Source: Natronosalvus vescus
Lineage (GTDB): Archaea; Halobacteriota; Halobacteria; Halobacteriales; Natrialbaceae
Length of the DNA: 64,000 nucleotides
NCBI RefSeq assembly: GCF_023973145.1
Contig: NZ_CP099546.1
Location: forward strand, 1,364,001 to 1,428,000
Direction: 5' to 3'
Position 1 is the first letter of the stretch; each line of letters begins with the position of its first letter. Position numbers and translations under genes: made by a program. Below, one piece after another: positions 43,324 to 51,862 of this stretch. The notes below the pieces were generated by a model, which worked only from the letters and a program-made list of their open reading frames with translations, was not told the DNA's origin and ran no database searches.

Positions 43324-44409
43324 ATGACCATCACATTGGGTTCGGCTCGAAGACAGTTCCTGAAGGGAATCGGCGGCGGGAGTGCGCTGTTTTTCGCGAG
43401 CCAGGTCACGCAAGACGACGATGACGACGGGTACGATGCCGACAGGGAGGACGAACTCGATTCGCCAGAAGACACTGACGTCGACCGCATCGCGGCGGAT
43501 CCGACCGACGTTCCGGATCCGGTGGACTGGGACGAGCCACGATACCACGAGATCACGATGACGAGCGAAGAGTACGTCGCGGAGGTCGAACCTGGCGTAA
43601 CCTTCCGATACATGACGTTCGACGGTCAGGTTCCCGCGCCGTTGATCCGCGTCCGCCGGGGCGATACGGTTCACCTCACGTTCGAAGTGCCCGACGACCT
43701 GAACATCGACGCCCACAACGTCGATTTTCACGCGGTGTACGGGCCTGGCGGGGGTGCCGAGGACACGACGCTTGCGCCCGGCGACGACCCCGCCAAAATC
43801 GAGTTCAGTGCCGAGTACCCGGGGATCTTCATCTACCACTGCGCGGTGCCGAACATGGATCAGCACATCAGCGCGGGCATGTTCGGGGCGATCCTCGTCG
43901 AACCGGAAGACGGACTGCCGTCGGTCGATCGAGAACTCTACTTCGGCCAGCACGAACTGTACACGAACGGCGACCCCGGCCAGGAAGGCCACCACCAGTT
44001 CGATTTCGGCGCGATGGCCGACGAAGACCCGACGTACGTGTTGACGAACGGGGAAGCATACGCCTACGCCCAGGACGGGCCGTACGGCCCAGTCGACGTG
44101 GAGAAAGGCGAACGCATCCGGATCTTCTTCGCCAACGGCGGCCCGAACTTGACGTGTTCGTGGCACGCAATCGGGAACGTCTGGGAGACCTACTATCGGG
44201 ACGGAAGCTTCGCGTCAGAACCGGATCGGTACGTCGAAACAACGCCAGTGCCCCCCGGAACGGTCTCCGCCGCCGAGATCGAGACACCCGTCCCCGGGCC
44301 AATACACCTCGTCGATCACGCCCTCTCGAGAGTCGTTCGGAAGGGGAACCTGGCGACCCTCGAGGTAGACGGGGACGCAGAACCGGACATCTACAATCCC
44401 GACCCGTGA
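43324..44409 (+). CDS. nirK: Copper-containing nitrite reductase
   Basis: 361 residues with two cupredoxin domains. A Tat-type signal (ARRQFLKGIGGGS) lacks a lipobox Cys. Type 1 copper ligands are His131, Cys173, His181 and Met186. Type 2 ligands are His136, His172 and His332. The catalytic pair is Asp129 (IDAHNVDFH) and His281 (SWHAIGN). The CAVPNMDQHISAGM loop and the SWHAIG context put it in the AniA-like class II. NirK reduces nitrite to nitric oxide in denitrification outside the cell membrane. No nor, nar or nos gene is in the window. Confidence 0.9.
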   Translation: MTITLGSARRQFLKGIGGGSALFFASQVTQDDDDDGYDADREDELDSPEDTDVDRIAADPTDVPDPVDWDEPRYHEITMTSEEYVAEVEPGVTFRYMTFDGQVPAPLIRVRRGDTVHLTFEVPDDLNIDAHNVDFHAVYGPGGGAEDTTLAPGDDPAKIEFSAEYPGIFIYHCAVPNMDQHISAGMFGAILVEPEDGLPSVDRELYFGQHELYTNGDPGQEGHHQFDFGAMADEDPTYVLTNGEAYAYAQDGPYGPVDVEKGERIRIFFANGGPNLTCSWHAIGNVWETYYRDGSFASEPDRYVETTPVPPGTVSAAEIETPVPGPIHLVDHALSRVVRKGNLATLEVDGDAEPDIYNPDP

Positions 44410-44762
44410 TCTTCGAAACGGCGTCTCGATCGAGCGGTGGGTGTGGCTCAGTACCGTCTCACAGAGCGTGTCCGTCTATCGATTCGTCGATGCTACGGTC
44501 GGCTGGTCACACTCGAGCGGGGAGTGATCGGGCATTGTCGTCGCCGTTTCTCGACCACTGCCTCGAACGGCTGTTCCTCGTGTCGGCAAATCTGTCACAC
44601 ATATTGAAAGTATCCCGTCATATTACGGTACTGGTTTTCTCCAACGAGAGCCGTTCCAGGTGCCTGCTACGGAATTCACGCCCCAGAACCGGTATTGACA
44701 CACGTTCTCACTTGTCGATACGTTTTTCCCCTTCCAAAGCAACCTCCTGATGGTGAACCACT
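44410..44762. other. Gene-free stretch after nirK
   Basis: I see no credible gene here. The only structure noticed is a loose inverted repeat, AGTA-2-CCGT-6-ACGG-TACT (44609-44632), in an AT-richer segment. The last 60 bases are pyrimidine-rich and contain CGTTTTTCCCC, which may be the upstream part of the DUF2062 gene promoter. Confidence 0.4.
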
Positions 44763-45266
44763 ATGGTTCGTGAGCGACTCGCCAGATATCGTGATCGCGT
44801 CCGCCGGGAACTCCTTGCGGCGTTCCGGGAGGAGCACACGCCACACGAGATTGCGGCGAGTTTCGCGATTGGAATCTTTATTACTGCGATGCCCAGCGGC
44901 GGACTCGGTATCGGATTGTTCTTCCTGTTCGTCTACTGGTGGTCCTGGGTGAGCAAGACGGCCATCTTCGCCTCGGTGCTCGTGTTAAATCCCTTGATCA
45001 AACCGGCCGTCTACCTCGCGAGCTATCACGTCGGCGCGTTCATTTTCGGCACCGAGCCAGTTCTGACGGTGAATAACGTGCATCTCGACACCGTTCTCAC
45101 GATCGTGCAGCTCATCCTCGTGGGCAACCTGATCATCGCGATCGTCCTCGCGCTCGCGAGCTACGTGACCGTCTACCACCTGACCCAGGCGCATCGGAAA
45201 CGAAAAGAGGAACGGAATGCGTCCTCGATCTCGACGACGATGTCGCTGCTCTTTTCGCGGAAGTAG
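44763..45266 (+). CDS. DUF2062 domain membrane protein
   Basis: 167 residues. HTPHEIAASFAIGIFITAMPSGGLGIGLFF is the DUF2062 signature, with three or four helices, then NPLIKPAVYLASYHVG. A basic C-terminus (AHRKRKEERN) faces the cytoplasm. The family is found in bacteria and haloarchaea, and its role is unknown; links to polysaccharide or peptidoglycan genes exist in bacteria only. Confidence 0.82.
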   Translation: MVRERLARYRDRVRRELLAAFREEHTPHEIAASFAIGIFITAMPSGGLGIGLFFLFVYWWSWVSKTAIFASVLVLNPLIKPAVYLASYHVGAFIFGTEPVLTVNNVHLDTVLTIVQLILVGNLIIAIVLALASYVTVYHLTQAHRKRKEERNASSISTTMSLLFSRK

Positions 45267-45369
45267 CGTCGTTCACGCCGTTCCGATTGTTCACGACTGG
45301 ATTCAGATCACCTGCTCTCGTGAGCCCGTGTTCCTGTAGTTCTTTGTGCTCGAGCGACGAACCCCGCCC

Positions 45370-46608
45370 ATGAAACTCCCACTCGGGAACGACTCCGTTG
45401 CCGTGTCGCTCCCGGATTGTACCGTTACCGTCGCCCAGCCGGCCGTGACCGAACCGATCGACGTGCACACGGCGGCCACGACGGCGCTCGAGGCACCACA
45501 CGGCCCGTCGCTCGCCGACCGCGTCGACCCCGACGACGAGGTGGCCATCGTCGTGACCGATGGGACGCGAACCGTCCCGGACGACGTGTTGCTCGCGGTT
45601 TTACTCGAGGAGTTGGCCGACTGTGGGATCGCTCGCGAGCAGATTATGGTCGTGATCGGCCTCGGTCTCCACCGACCGATGACGGACGACGAGATCGAGC
45701 GGATGCTCGGCCCCCATGCGGATCTCGCCCGAAACCACGACCCGAAGCGGACGGTCGAGGTGGGGACGGTCGACGGCTGCCCAGTCAAGATCGGAAGGCC
45801 GGTTGCGGAGGCCGACGTCGTCTGCTCGACTGGCGTCGTCGAACCCCACCAGTACGCGGGTTTTTCCGGCGGGGCGAAAACCGTCGTCATCGGGGCCGGT
45901 GGGGAGTCACTCATCGGCTACACCCACGGCCCGGACGTGCTCGCTCGAGACGGCGTCAGACTGGGGCGAGTCGACGGCAACCCGTTCCGGGAAGTTCTCG
46001 ACCGGGCTGGCGACTTGGTCGACGTCGATTTCTGCCTCAACCTGACACACGGCCCCACGGGAGTCATCGGCGTCAGCGCGGGCGACCACCGCGCCGTGGT
46101 GAGCGAGCTGGCCGCGACGGCCCGAGACGCCCTGGCAGTGTCGCTCGAGGACGGCGAGTTCGACGCCGTCGTCTGCGGTGTCGGGGCACCCAAAGACGCA
46201 AACCTGTATCAGGCCAGTCGAGCCGCGACGTACGTCGCCCTCGGCGATCACAACCCGCTTCGACGGGGTGGCCGCCTCGTCGTTCCCGCCGCGCTTCCGG
46301 AGGGTGCTGGTGAGGGAACGGGTGAACGGCGATTTTACCGACAGCTCGCACGTGCGCCAGATCCCGACTCGCTTTATAAACGGCTGCTCGAGGGGTACGA
46401 GCCCGGCGCCCAGCGAGCATTCGTCCTCACACGCGTCCTCCGGGATCACGAAGTGTTCGTTACTAATAGCGAGGCTCCTGGGGTCGTGGAGGAGTGTCTC
46501 ATGACCGCAGCAGACGACGTCGGTTCGGCGGTCGAACCGGGGAGCAACGTCCTCGTCGTCCCGGACGCACTCAATACGTTGTTCGTTCGCAGGACGAGTC
46601 GAATTTGA
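45370..46608 (+). CDS. larA: Lactate racemase (LarA) family protein, nickel-pincer dependent
   Basis: 412 residues. Conserved residues of LarA are all present: Arg67 in TDGTRTVP, His101 in GLGLHRPM, His160 and Lys170 in EPHQYAGFSGGAK, and His186 in GYTHGPD. In LarA a Lys carries the nickel-pincer nucleotide and the two His act in proton transfer. LarA homologues racemise lactate or other 2-hydroxyacids. The maturation genes larB, larC and larE are not in the window. ATG 45370 is chosen; a GTG eight codons earlier is possible. It converges on the AIR-synthase-like gene. Confidence 0.82.
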   Translation: MKLPLGNDSVAVSLPDCTVTVAQPAVTEPIDVHTAATTALEAPHGPSLADRVDPDDEVAIVVTDGTRTVPDDVLLAVLLEELADCGIAREQIMVVIGLGLHRPMTDDEIERMLGPHADLARNHDPKRTVEVGTVDGCPVKIGRPVAEADVVCSTGVVEPHQYAGFSGGAKTVVIGAGGESLIGYTHGPDVLARDGVRLGRVDGNPFREVLDRAGDLVDVDFCLNLTHGPTGVIGVSAGDHRAVVSELAATARDALAVSLEDGEFDAVVCGVGAPKDANLYQASRAATYVALGDHNPLRRGGRLVVPAALPEGAGEGTGERRFYRQLARAPDPDSLYKRLLEGYEPGAQRAFVLTRVLRDHEVFVTNSEAPGVVEECLMTAADDVGSAVEPGSNVLVVPDALNTLFVRRTSRI

Positions 46609-46625
46609 ATTGCCCCCGAGGGACG

Positions 46626-47615
46626 TTAGTCGCCGGCATCCGCCGCTTCCCAGAGTGGATACAGCTCGTCGGTTACCGGATCGACAATCGACTCGCCGTC
46701 GAGGGCGAGCGTCGGCGTCTCTCCCGCACGTGCTCGCACCGTACCGATCGAAGCCGCTTCGATGTCGGCAGCCTCGAGCGCCTCGAGACAGTCGTCGAGG
46801 TCGGTTTCGGGAACCGTCGCGAGCAGGGCTCCAGAACCGAAGATCGCCAGGGGATCGACGTCGGCTGCCCCACACAGCGTCGCCGTCTCCTCGCGGACGG
46901 TGACGGCCGCCCGGTCGACGATCAGATCGACGTCGGAGGCGCGCGCCAGCTCGAGCAGGCCGGTGATAACGCCGCCTTCGGTCGGATCGTGCATGGCCGT
47001 CGCGAACGATCGGACGGCTCGTGCATCGGGGACGACGCTGATCTCCTCGAGAAACGCTTCCCCGCGGGTTCGAAGCGCCTCGTCGATGCCCAGTTGGTCG
47101 CCGAAATCGGCCGCCAGGATCGCCGTCCCTTCGATGGCGGCGGCTTTCGTCATGATGACGTGATCGCCAGGTTCGGCTCCACCCGTGGGGACGACGCGGT
47201 CGGCCGCGCCGAGGGCCGTGAGCGAGACGAGCGGGCGCTCGAGGGCGTCGACGTACTCGGAGTGACCGCCGACGATCGTCGCGCCGATCGTGCGGGCGGC
47301 CGCGTCGAGATCGCGGGTGATGGTCTCAAGGGTGGCGTCGTCGCTCTCTGTTGGTAACAGCAGCACGGTCGTCAGCCAGCGCGGATCGGCTCCGGAGGCG
47401 GCCACGTCGTTGCAGGCGATGTGGACGCCGAGGGTGCCGACTTCGGCGGCGGCGAGGGAGATCGGATCCGAACTCACCACGAGGGTGCCGCCGGGCCAGT
47501 CGATGGCCGCAGCGTCTTCACCCTCTGCGGGTCCCAGGAGGACGGTGTCGTCGGCCTCGCCGGTGCGTCCGAACACGTGTTCGATGAGTGCGTCAGGGTG
47601 AACTTTGCCGGGCAT
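46626..47615 (-). CDS. AIR synthase-related (HypE/ThiL/PurM fold) protein
   Basis: 329 residues. The N-terminal AIRS domain shows GEDAAAIDWPG, VGTLGVHIACNDVAASGADPRWL and GGHSEY. The C-terminal domain has MHDPTEGGVITGLLEL and DPLAIFGSGALLATVP. This is closest in plan to HypE, but it lacks the C-terminal Cys of HypE that accepts carbamoyl. It binds ATP and activates an unknown substrate. Its stop is 17 bases from the convergent larA stop. Confidence 0.8.
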   Translation of the reverse strand: MPGKVHPDALIEHVFGRTGEADDTVLLGPAEGEDAAAIDWPGGTLVVSSDPISLAAAEVGTLGVHIACNDVAASGADPRWLTTVLLLPTESDDATLETITRDLDAAARTIGATIVGGHSEYVDALERPLVSLTALGAADRVVPTGGAEPGDHVIMTKAAAIEGTAILAADFGDQLGIDEALRTRGEAFLEEISVVPDARAVRSFATAMHDPTEGGVITGLLELARASDVDLIVDRAAVTVREETATLCGAADVDPLAIFGSGALLATVPETDLDDCLEALEAADIEAASIGTVRARAGETPTLALDGESIVDPVTDELYPLWEAADAGD

Positions 47616-47692
47616 ACGACCACCGTGGGTAAAGTGGGGCTTGTAGCTGTCGAAGGCCGGTCGATCGTCTCAGGGGGCTGGTGTCGGTCGAC

Positions 47693-48091
47693 TCAGCGAC
47701 TCGCTGGCTCGGTTTCGAGGTCGGCGAGCACGGGTTTGAGCACCGAGGCGAGTTCCTCGAACCGCTCGATCGACATCGAGTCGGCCGTCACCCAGACGCC
47801 GCTCGATTCGTCGAGGACGCGAACCAGATACCCGTGTTCGAACATCCGAACCGTGGCGACGTACTCCCCCAGCTGGGTCTCTCGATAGGCTTGCTGTGAG
47901 CGAAATCCCAGCCGTTCCTGTTCGGCAAAGCCGACGAGATCCGCCGTCCGGCTCAGGTCGGAGCGAAGATACACCTGCTCGACCCCATCGTCGGTGAAGA
48001 AGGTGATGCTTCGCAGTTCGTCACCGACGGTCGTCCGGCAGGCGCTGACGAGTTCCTCACGGGCGGTCTGGGTCAGCAGGGAATCGTCCAT
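47693..48091 (-). CDS. Conserved haloarchaeal protein of unknown function (132 aa)
   Basis: 132 residues. A helix (LTQTAREELVSACRTTVG) is followed by strands (ELRSITFFTDDGVEQVYLRSDL), LGFRSQQAYRETQLGEYVATVRMFEHGYLVRVL and GVWVTADSMSIERFEELASVLKPVL. The pattern resembles a small alpha/beta sensor-like domain found in haloarchaea. ATG 48091 is chosen over an upstream one in the repeat-rich segment. No function is known. Confidence 0.65.
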   Translation of the reverse strand: MDDSLLTQTAREELVSACRTTVGDELRSITFFTDDGVEQVYLRSDLSRTADLVGFAEQERLGFRSQQAYRETQLGEYVATVRMFEHGYLVRVLDESSGVWVTADSMSIERFEELASVLKPVLADLETEPASR

Positions 48092-48129
48092 GCCAGCCGG
48101 TAGCACCTTATCAGGCAAAGTGGTATCGG

Positions 48130-48220
48130 TGTCGACAGCGCACCGTCCCCCTGAGCAACGAATCGACCACCCCTCGAGCAACGATTCCCCTCACCCCTCG
48201 AGCAACGAATCGACCAGCCG
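48130..48220. repeat. Tandem repeat spanning the stop codon of the winged-helix gene
   Basis: Read on the minus strand, three units of about 23 bases share a GA(T/A)TCGTTGCTC(G)AGGGG core. The first holds the TGA of the regulator gene (48191-48193); the others lie downstream of it. It fills the gap before the next gene. Confidence 0.75.
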
Positions 48221-48703
48221 TTCGAGTCTATCGACCAGCCGCGAACCCGGATGTGGATCAACCGTCTCGAGCAACGCGACCGTCTCTGCGGGACGCGTTA
48301 ACGAGAGGACGACGCGGTTGCCCCGCTCGTATCGCCGCTCGACGACCCCACACTCGCGAAGGTGGCCGACGTGGTGCTCGAGGGTGCTTCGTGGGATGCC
48401 CAGTGTCTCCACCAGTTCGTTCGGCCGGGCGCTCTCTTTGCTATAGAGTGCTGTCGTGATCGCTGCTGCCGTTTCCCGACGCAGAATCGACAGCGCGTCG
48501 CGTTCCCACTCGTCGTAGGACGGCGCGAAGTAATGCGTTCGCCCGAATCGTTCGTGTCTGACGATCGCACCACCTTCGATCAATCGCCTGACGTGATACT
48601 GAATCTGTCCCGGTGCGAGCGAGAGGTCACGAACGAGAGCGTTAAAGTGAACGCCGGGGTCAGCGGTGATCGCTCGGTAGATCCGGCGTCGAGTTTCGCT
48701 CAT
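48191..48703 (-). CDS. Transcriptional regulator with two winged-helix domains
   Basis: 170 residues. The first winged helix is RRRIYRAITADPGVHFNALVRDLSLAPGQIQYHVRRL. The second is NELVETLGIPRSTLEHHVGHLRECGVVERR. This tandem wHTH plan is common in haloarchaea. The C-terminus ends in a helix (RLVDRLERLVDSLLEG) lying inside the tandem repeat. The ATG overlaps the stop of the membrane-protein gene (ATGA), so the two are coupled and the membrane protein may act as its sensor. Confidence 0.82.
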   Translation of the reverse strand: MSETRRRIYRAITADPGVHFNALVRDLSLAPGQIQYHVRRLIEGGAIVRHERFGRTHYFAPSYDEWERDALSILRRETAAAITTALYSKESARPNELVETLGIPRSTLEHHVGHLRECGVVERRYERGNRVVLSLTRPAETVALLETVDPHPGSRLVDRLERLVDSLLEG

Positions 48704-49140
48704 CGACGCTCACCGCCATCGGGTGTCCCGTCAGGGTCTGATCGATTGGGCTCCAGGCGGCCGACAGAGATGATCGCCATCAGCAAGAAGCCAGCGATCA
48801 GGACATCCAGGAGGTGCTCGACGGTGTGATGAGTTCGCATCGACACGTAGCCGAACACCGTGCCGGTGCCAACAATCGGTCGCACCAGTAGCGCTCCGAG
48901 TGCAGCCGTGATGAGCAAGTATGGAACCGACTTTCGACGGCGGAACGCGGATGCGGCGAGCAGAAAGACGACGACCGAAACGATTCCGGAGAGGGCGAGC
49001 AAGAGGAGGAGATACCAGTCGCCGGCGATACGCTCGGACTCGATTGCTGTCTCGAGACAGACGGGAGCGAGCCACCCTTGGATGCTTCCCGACGTGGTCT
49101 GCCCCGTCGAGCGCAACTCCGGCGACACGATCGAGTACAT
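48700..49140 (-). CDS. Membrane protein coupled to the winged-helix regulator
   Basis: 146 residues. A short outside segment is followed by four hydrophobic helices (WYLLLLLALSGIVSVVVFLLA, YLLITAALGALLVRPIVGTG, VEHLLDVLIAGFLLMAIISV). It has a His pair (RTHHTVEHLLD) near the third helix. A charged tail runs into the overlapping stop. Translational coupling with the regulator suggests a membrane sensor that controls it, which is not established. No family name is certain (possibly DUF7471). Confidence 0.65.
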   Translation of the reverse strand: MYSIVSPELRSTGQTTSGSIQGWLAPVCLETAIESERIAGDWYLLLLLALSGIVSVVVFLLAASAFRRRKSVPYLLITAALGALLVRPIVGTGTVFGYVSMRTHHTVEHLLDVLIAGFLLMAIISVGRLEPNRSDPDGTPDGGERR

Positions 49141-49263
49141 ACGTTCGGTTGTCGCTCGAGTCTCTTTGCTGGCTCGGTTTTTCGACGAACGTACTACTCA
49201 GCACCGCTCTTCGAAACAGATAGCGTGCCGTTCTGAACCGATCTGGGTGTCGATCCAACCCAG

Positions 49264-49893
49264 TTACTCGAGGGCGCCACTGAGTAACGCCAGGGCCACA
49301 ACCACGCCGATCGCGACGATACCGGCACCGACGTACGCCGCCGTGCCGCCGATGACGGCCGCCGTTGACCAGGCAAGCACCACCGCCAGCAGCGCCAACA
49401 CGGCCACGCCGAGCGTACCGGAATCGAGCCTCGTTACGGCGGAGACTCGCTCGAGCCCGGCCTCGAGTGCTGGCTGTTCGGAGTCCTGACGAGCGGGTTC
49501 GCCGAGTTGTTTATCGACGTCTACTGGCCGCGGGCCGGGAACCAGTCGAATATCGATCGTCGTCTCGACGGCACCGTAGCCGGTAGCTAAAACGAGCGTT
49601 CCCTCGATCGGGCGTGTGAGGGTCGTCGGCTCGAGATCGACGAGCAGTTTCCTCGGTTCGTCCGGTGCAACGTAGTAGTTCCCGTCGGCACCATCGCCAT
49701 CGTCTGATCCGAATGCCTCGAGTGTGGCGACGTTCGCGAGATCACCAGCGAGGCGGCCGTGAACGTGTGCCGGCCCACCGGTACTCTCGAGGTGTACCTC
49801 GAGTGGCCCCTCGGCCTCGACTGCGGCCGCACTTGCCGTGAGTTCGTCGGTGCCGGTTCGATCGGCGGTGACGGTGACTACGTCGGGAGACAC
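49264..49893 (-). CDS. Membrane protein with extracellular-type beta domain, unknown function
   Basis: 209 residues from GTG 49893. A beta-rich part (VSPDVVTVTADRTGTDELTASAAAVEAEG, LEVHLESTGGPAHVHGRLAGDL) looks immunoglobulin-like. Two hydrophobic helices close the protein (GVAVLALLAVVLAWSTAAVIGG, YVGAGIVAIGVVVALALL). It starts 8 bases after the Trm112-like gene stop, so both are in one transcript. No family is recognised with confidence. Confidence 0.65.
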   Translation of the reverse strand: MSPDVVTVTADRTGTDELTASAAAVEAEGPLEVHLESTGGPAHVHGRLAGDLANVATLEAFGSDDGDGADGNYYVAPDEPRKLLVDLEPTTLTRPIEGTLVLATGYGAVETTIDIRLVPGPRPVDVDKQLGEPARQDSEQPALEAGLERVSAVTRLDSGTLGVAVLALLAVVLAWSTAAVIGGTAAYVGAGIVAIGVVVALALLSGALE

Positions 49894-49901
49894 GTGACCA
49901 C

Positions 49902-50105
49902 CTATGCTGGCGACTCCTCTCGCATGTCCGGCGGGAGGAGGTTGGGAATGCCATCTTCGATTGGGTACCGTTCGCCACAGCCCACACAGACGAGCGTGCC
50001 GGAGACGATTTCGTCGCTTTCGTCGCCGTCGTATTCGGCCATCTCGAGTGTGAGGTCGTCTTTGTCGAGCGGACAACAGAGGATTTCCAGCAGCGACTCT
50101 TTCAT
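49902..50105 (-). CDS. Trm112-like zinc-ribbon protein
   Basis: 67 residues. The first Cys pair lies in MKESLLEILCCPLDKDDL and the second in VCVGCGERYPIEDGIPNLLPPDM. IEDGIPNLLP is the family hallmark. Trm112 activates methyltransferases for tRNA, rRNA and release factor; archaeal partners are several. The frame continues upstream but ATG 50105 starts the conserved domain. Confidence 0.85.
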   Translation of the reverse strand: MKESLLEILCCPLDKDDLTLEMAEYDGDESDEIVSGTLVCVGCGERYPIEDGIPNLLPPDMREESPA

Positions 50106-50255
50106 AGTTCGACAGGAGACCGCATACAGCAAAAGGCTTCGGGAACGGAATTGACTGGACGGCCGCAACTATCATACCTGTGAAGAGTTATGGTAATCAC
50201 ATGAACTACCCCACGCAGTATCCGACGTCGATGCTGTCCCCACCCACCCCGTGCC

Positions 50256-51794
50256 ATGTCAGGTATGCGTTTTGCTGACGATGTCGACCGCCTCGGCGAT
50301 ATCGCCGCCGAACTCGAGTCCTGTGAGTCTACCGACGAAGTGTACGACCACGCGCTCACGGCGGCGTCACGCGTTCTGAACTTCGAGGCGGCGAGCGTCG
50401 TCACTCAGGAGGGCGAACACCTCGTTCCGAGGGCAGTCCACTCGACACGACTCGTGCCCGGCGAACCGCTCTCAGCAGCCGACGGCATCGCCGGTCGGAC
50501 GTTCGAAACGGGGCGGACACACGTGGTTGGTGACCTGGCGGAGGATGATGTGGCCGTCCCCTCGTGTGACACCTTTCGATCGGTGCTGTCTATTCCTATC
50601 GAGGATCGGGGTGTCCTCCAGTTTCTCTCGTGTGAACCGAACGCGTTCTCGACGCTCGACCGCGAACTCGGGGAATTGTTGGTCACGACCGTCGTCAACG
50701 CCCTCGCTCGAGTGAGTTACGAGACGGCACTGAGCAGGGAACGGGATCAGTTCGCGGCGCTGTTCGAAAACATTCCAGACGCTGCCTTGCAGTATCGCGT
50801 CGTCGACGGAGAGCACCGGATCGAGACTGTCAACACGTCGTTCGTCCGCGTGTTCGGGCTCGACGTCGAGGCGGTCGTCGGTGAGCCGATTGCTGCCGCG
50901 CTCGAGACGCAGGACGGACACACCCCCGGCCACCGTGGGGAGACTGCTGGGGACGTCAGTGGAGACGAGGACGTCGAGATCGTCGTGGAGACCGCCACTG
51001 GCCCTCGTCCGTTTTTACTCCGTACCGTCCCAATTGCAACGGACGCCGATCAGGAACGAGGGTACCGCATCTACACCGACTTGACGGCGTTGAAGGTACG
51101 AGAACAGGAATTGGAACGACAGAACGAACGACTCGATCAGTTCGCGAGTATCGTCAGTCACGATCTCCGTAATCCACTCGCTGTTGCCAACGGATACCTC
51201 GAACTCGTCCGCGACGAACTCGGCGACGATCACGATGCTGTCACAGAGATTCAACAAGCACACGGTCGGATGGAAGAACTCATCGATGACGTGTTGACGG
51301 TCGCCAGGGAGACCAATCAGATTGACACTCTCGAGCCGGTTCACCTCCATTCGATAGCGACTCGAGCGTGGGAACACGTCGAGACCCGATACGCACAGCT
51401 CGAACTCGATGATGCCGAGGGCTGGATCGACGCCGATCCGAACCGACTGCTCCAGTTGTTCGAGAACGTGTTCCGCAACGCTGTGGAACACGCGGCCTCG
51501 GACGACGAATCCGACGAGGGGGTTATCGTCCGAGTCACCACCGACGAGGACGGATTCGGTATCGAGGATAATGGTTCGGGCATTCCGTCGGAGCGCCGCG
51601 AAGACATTTTCGCGTCGGGATATACGTCGGAAACGGCTAATACTGGCCTCGGACTCGCTATCGTCAAACGTATCGTTGAGGAGCACGAGTGGTCGGTCAA
51701 CGTCTCTGACGGCACCATGGGCGGTGCCCGATTCGCCATTACGGGGGTTCGATATCGAGATCCACCCGAACACGCCTCGGGCATCCCTCCGTAA
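50256..51794 (+). CDS. GAF/PAS sensor histidine kinase
   Basis: 512 residues without membrane helices. A GAF-like domain (residues 20-155, ASVVTQEGEHLVPRAV, PIEDRGVLQFLSCEPNAFS) is followed by a PAS domain (FAALFENIPDAALQYRVVDG to RIYTDLTALK) and a coiled linker. The H-box is ASIVSHDLRNPL with His302. The ATPase boxes are FENVFRNAVEH, EDNGSGIPSERREDIFASG and NTGLGLAIVKRI. It senses a soluble signal; no response regulator is near. The CHAT-like gene starts 68 bases downstream on the same strand. Confidence 0.88.
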   Translation: MSGMRFADDVDRLGDIAAELESCESTDEVYDHALTAASRVLNFEAASVVTQEGEHLVPRAVHSTRLVPGEPLSAADGIAGRTFETGRTHVVGDLAEDDVAVPSCDTFRSVLSIPIEDRGVLQFLSCEPNAFSTLDRELGELLVTTVVNALARVSYETALSRERDQFAALFENIPDAALQYRVVDGEHRIETVNTSFVRVFGLDVEAVVGEPIAAALETQDGHTPGHRGETAGDVSGDEDVEIVVETATGPRPFLLRTVPIATDADQERGYRIYTDLTALKVREQELERQNERLDQFASIVSHDLRNPLAVANGYLELVRDELGDDHDAVTEIQQAHGRMEELIDDVLTVARETNQIDTLEPVHLHSIATRAWEHVETRYAQLELDDAEGWIDADPNRLLQLFENVFRNAVEHAASDDESDEGVIVRVTTDEDGFGIEDNGSGIPSERREDIFASGYTSETANTGLGLAIVKRIVEEHEWSVNVSDGTMGGARFAITGVRYRDPPEHASGIPP

Positions 51795-51862
51795 GATGGT
51801 GATGACCGCCGATGAACGACACGGACGTACAACCGCCGCAGTACGCGTGAGCACGTGATGGA

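Noticed and set aside
43324-44409. Loss of the catalytic His of nitrite reductase
   Set aside because: Compared with class I NirK the GGHG His seems missing. In the AniA-type class the His lies in a SFHVIG-like motif, matched here by SWHAIG (His281). The enzyme looks intact.
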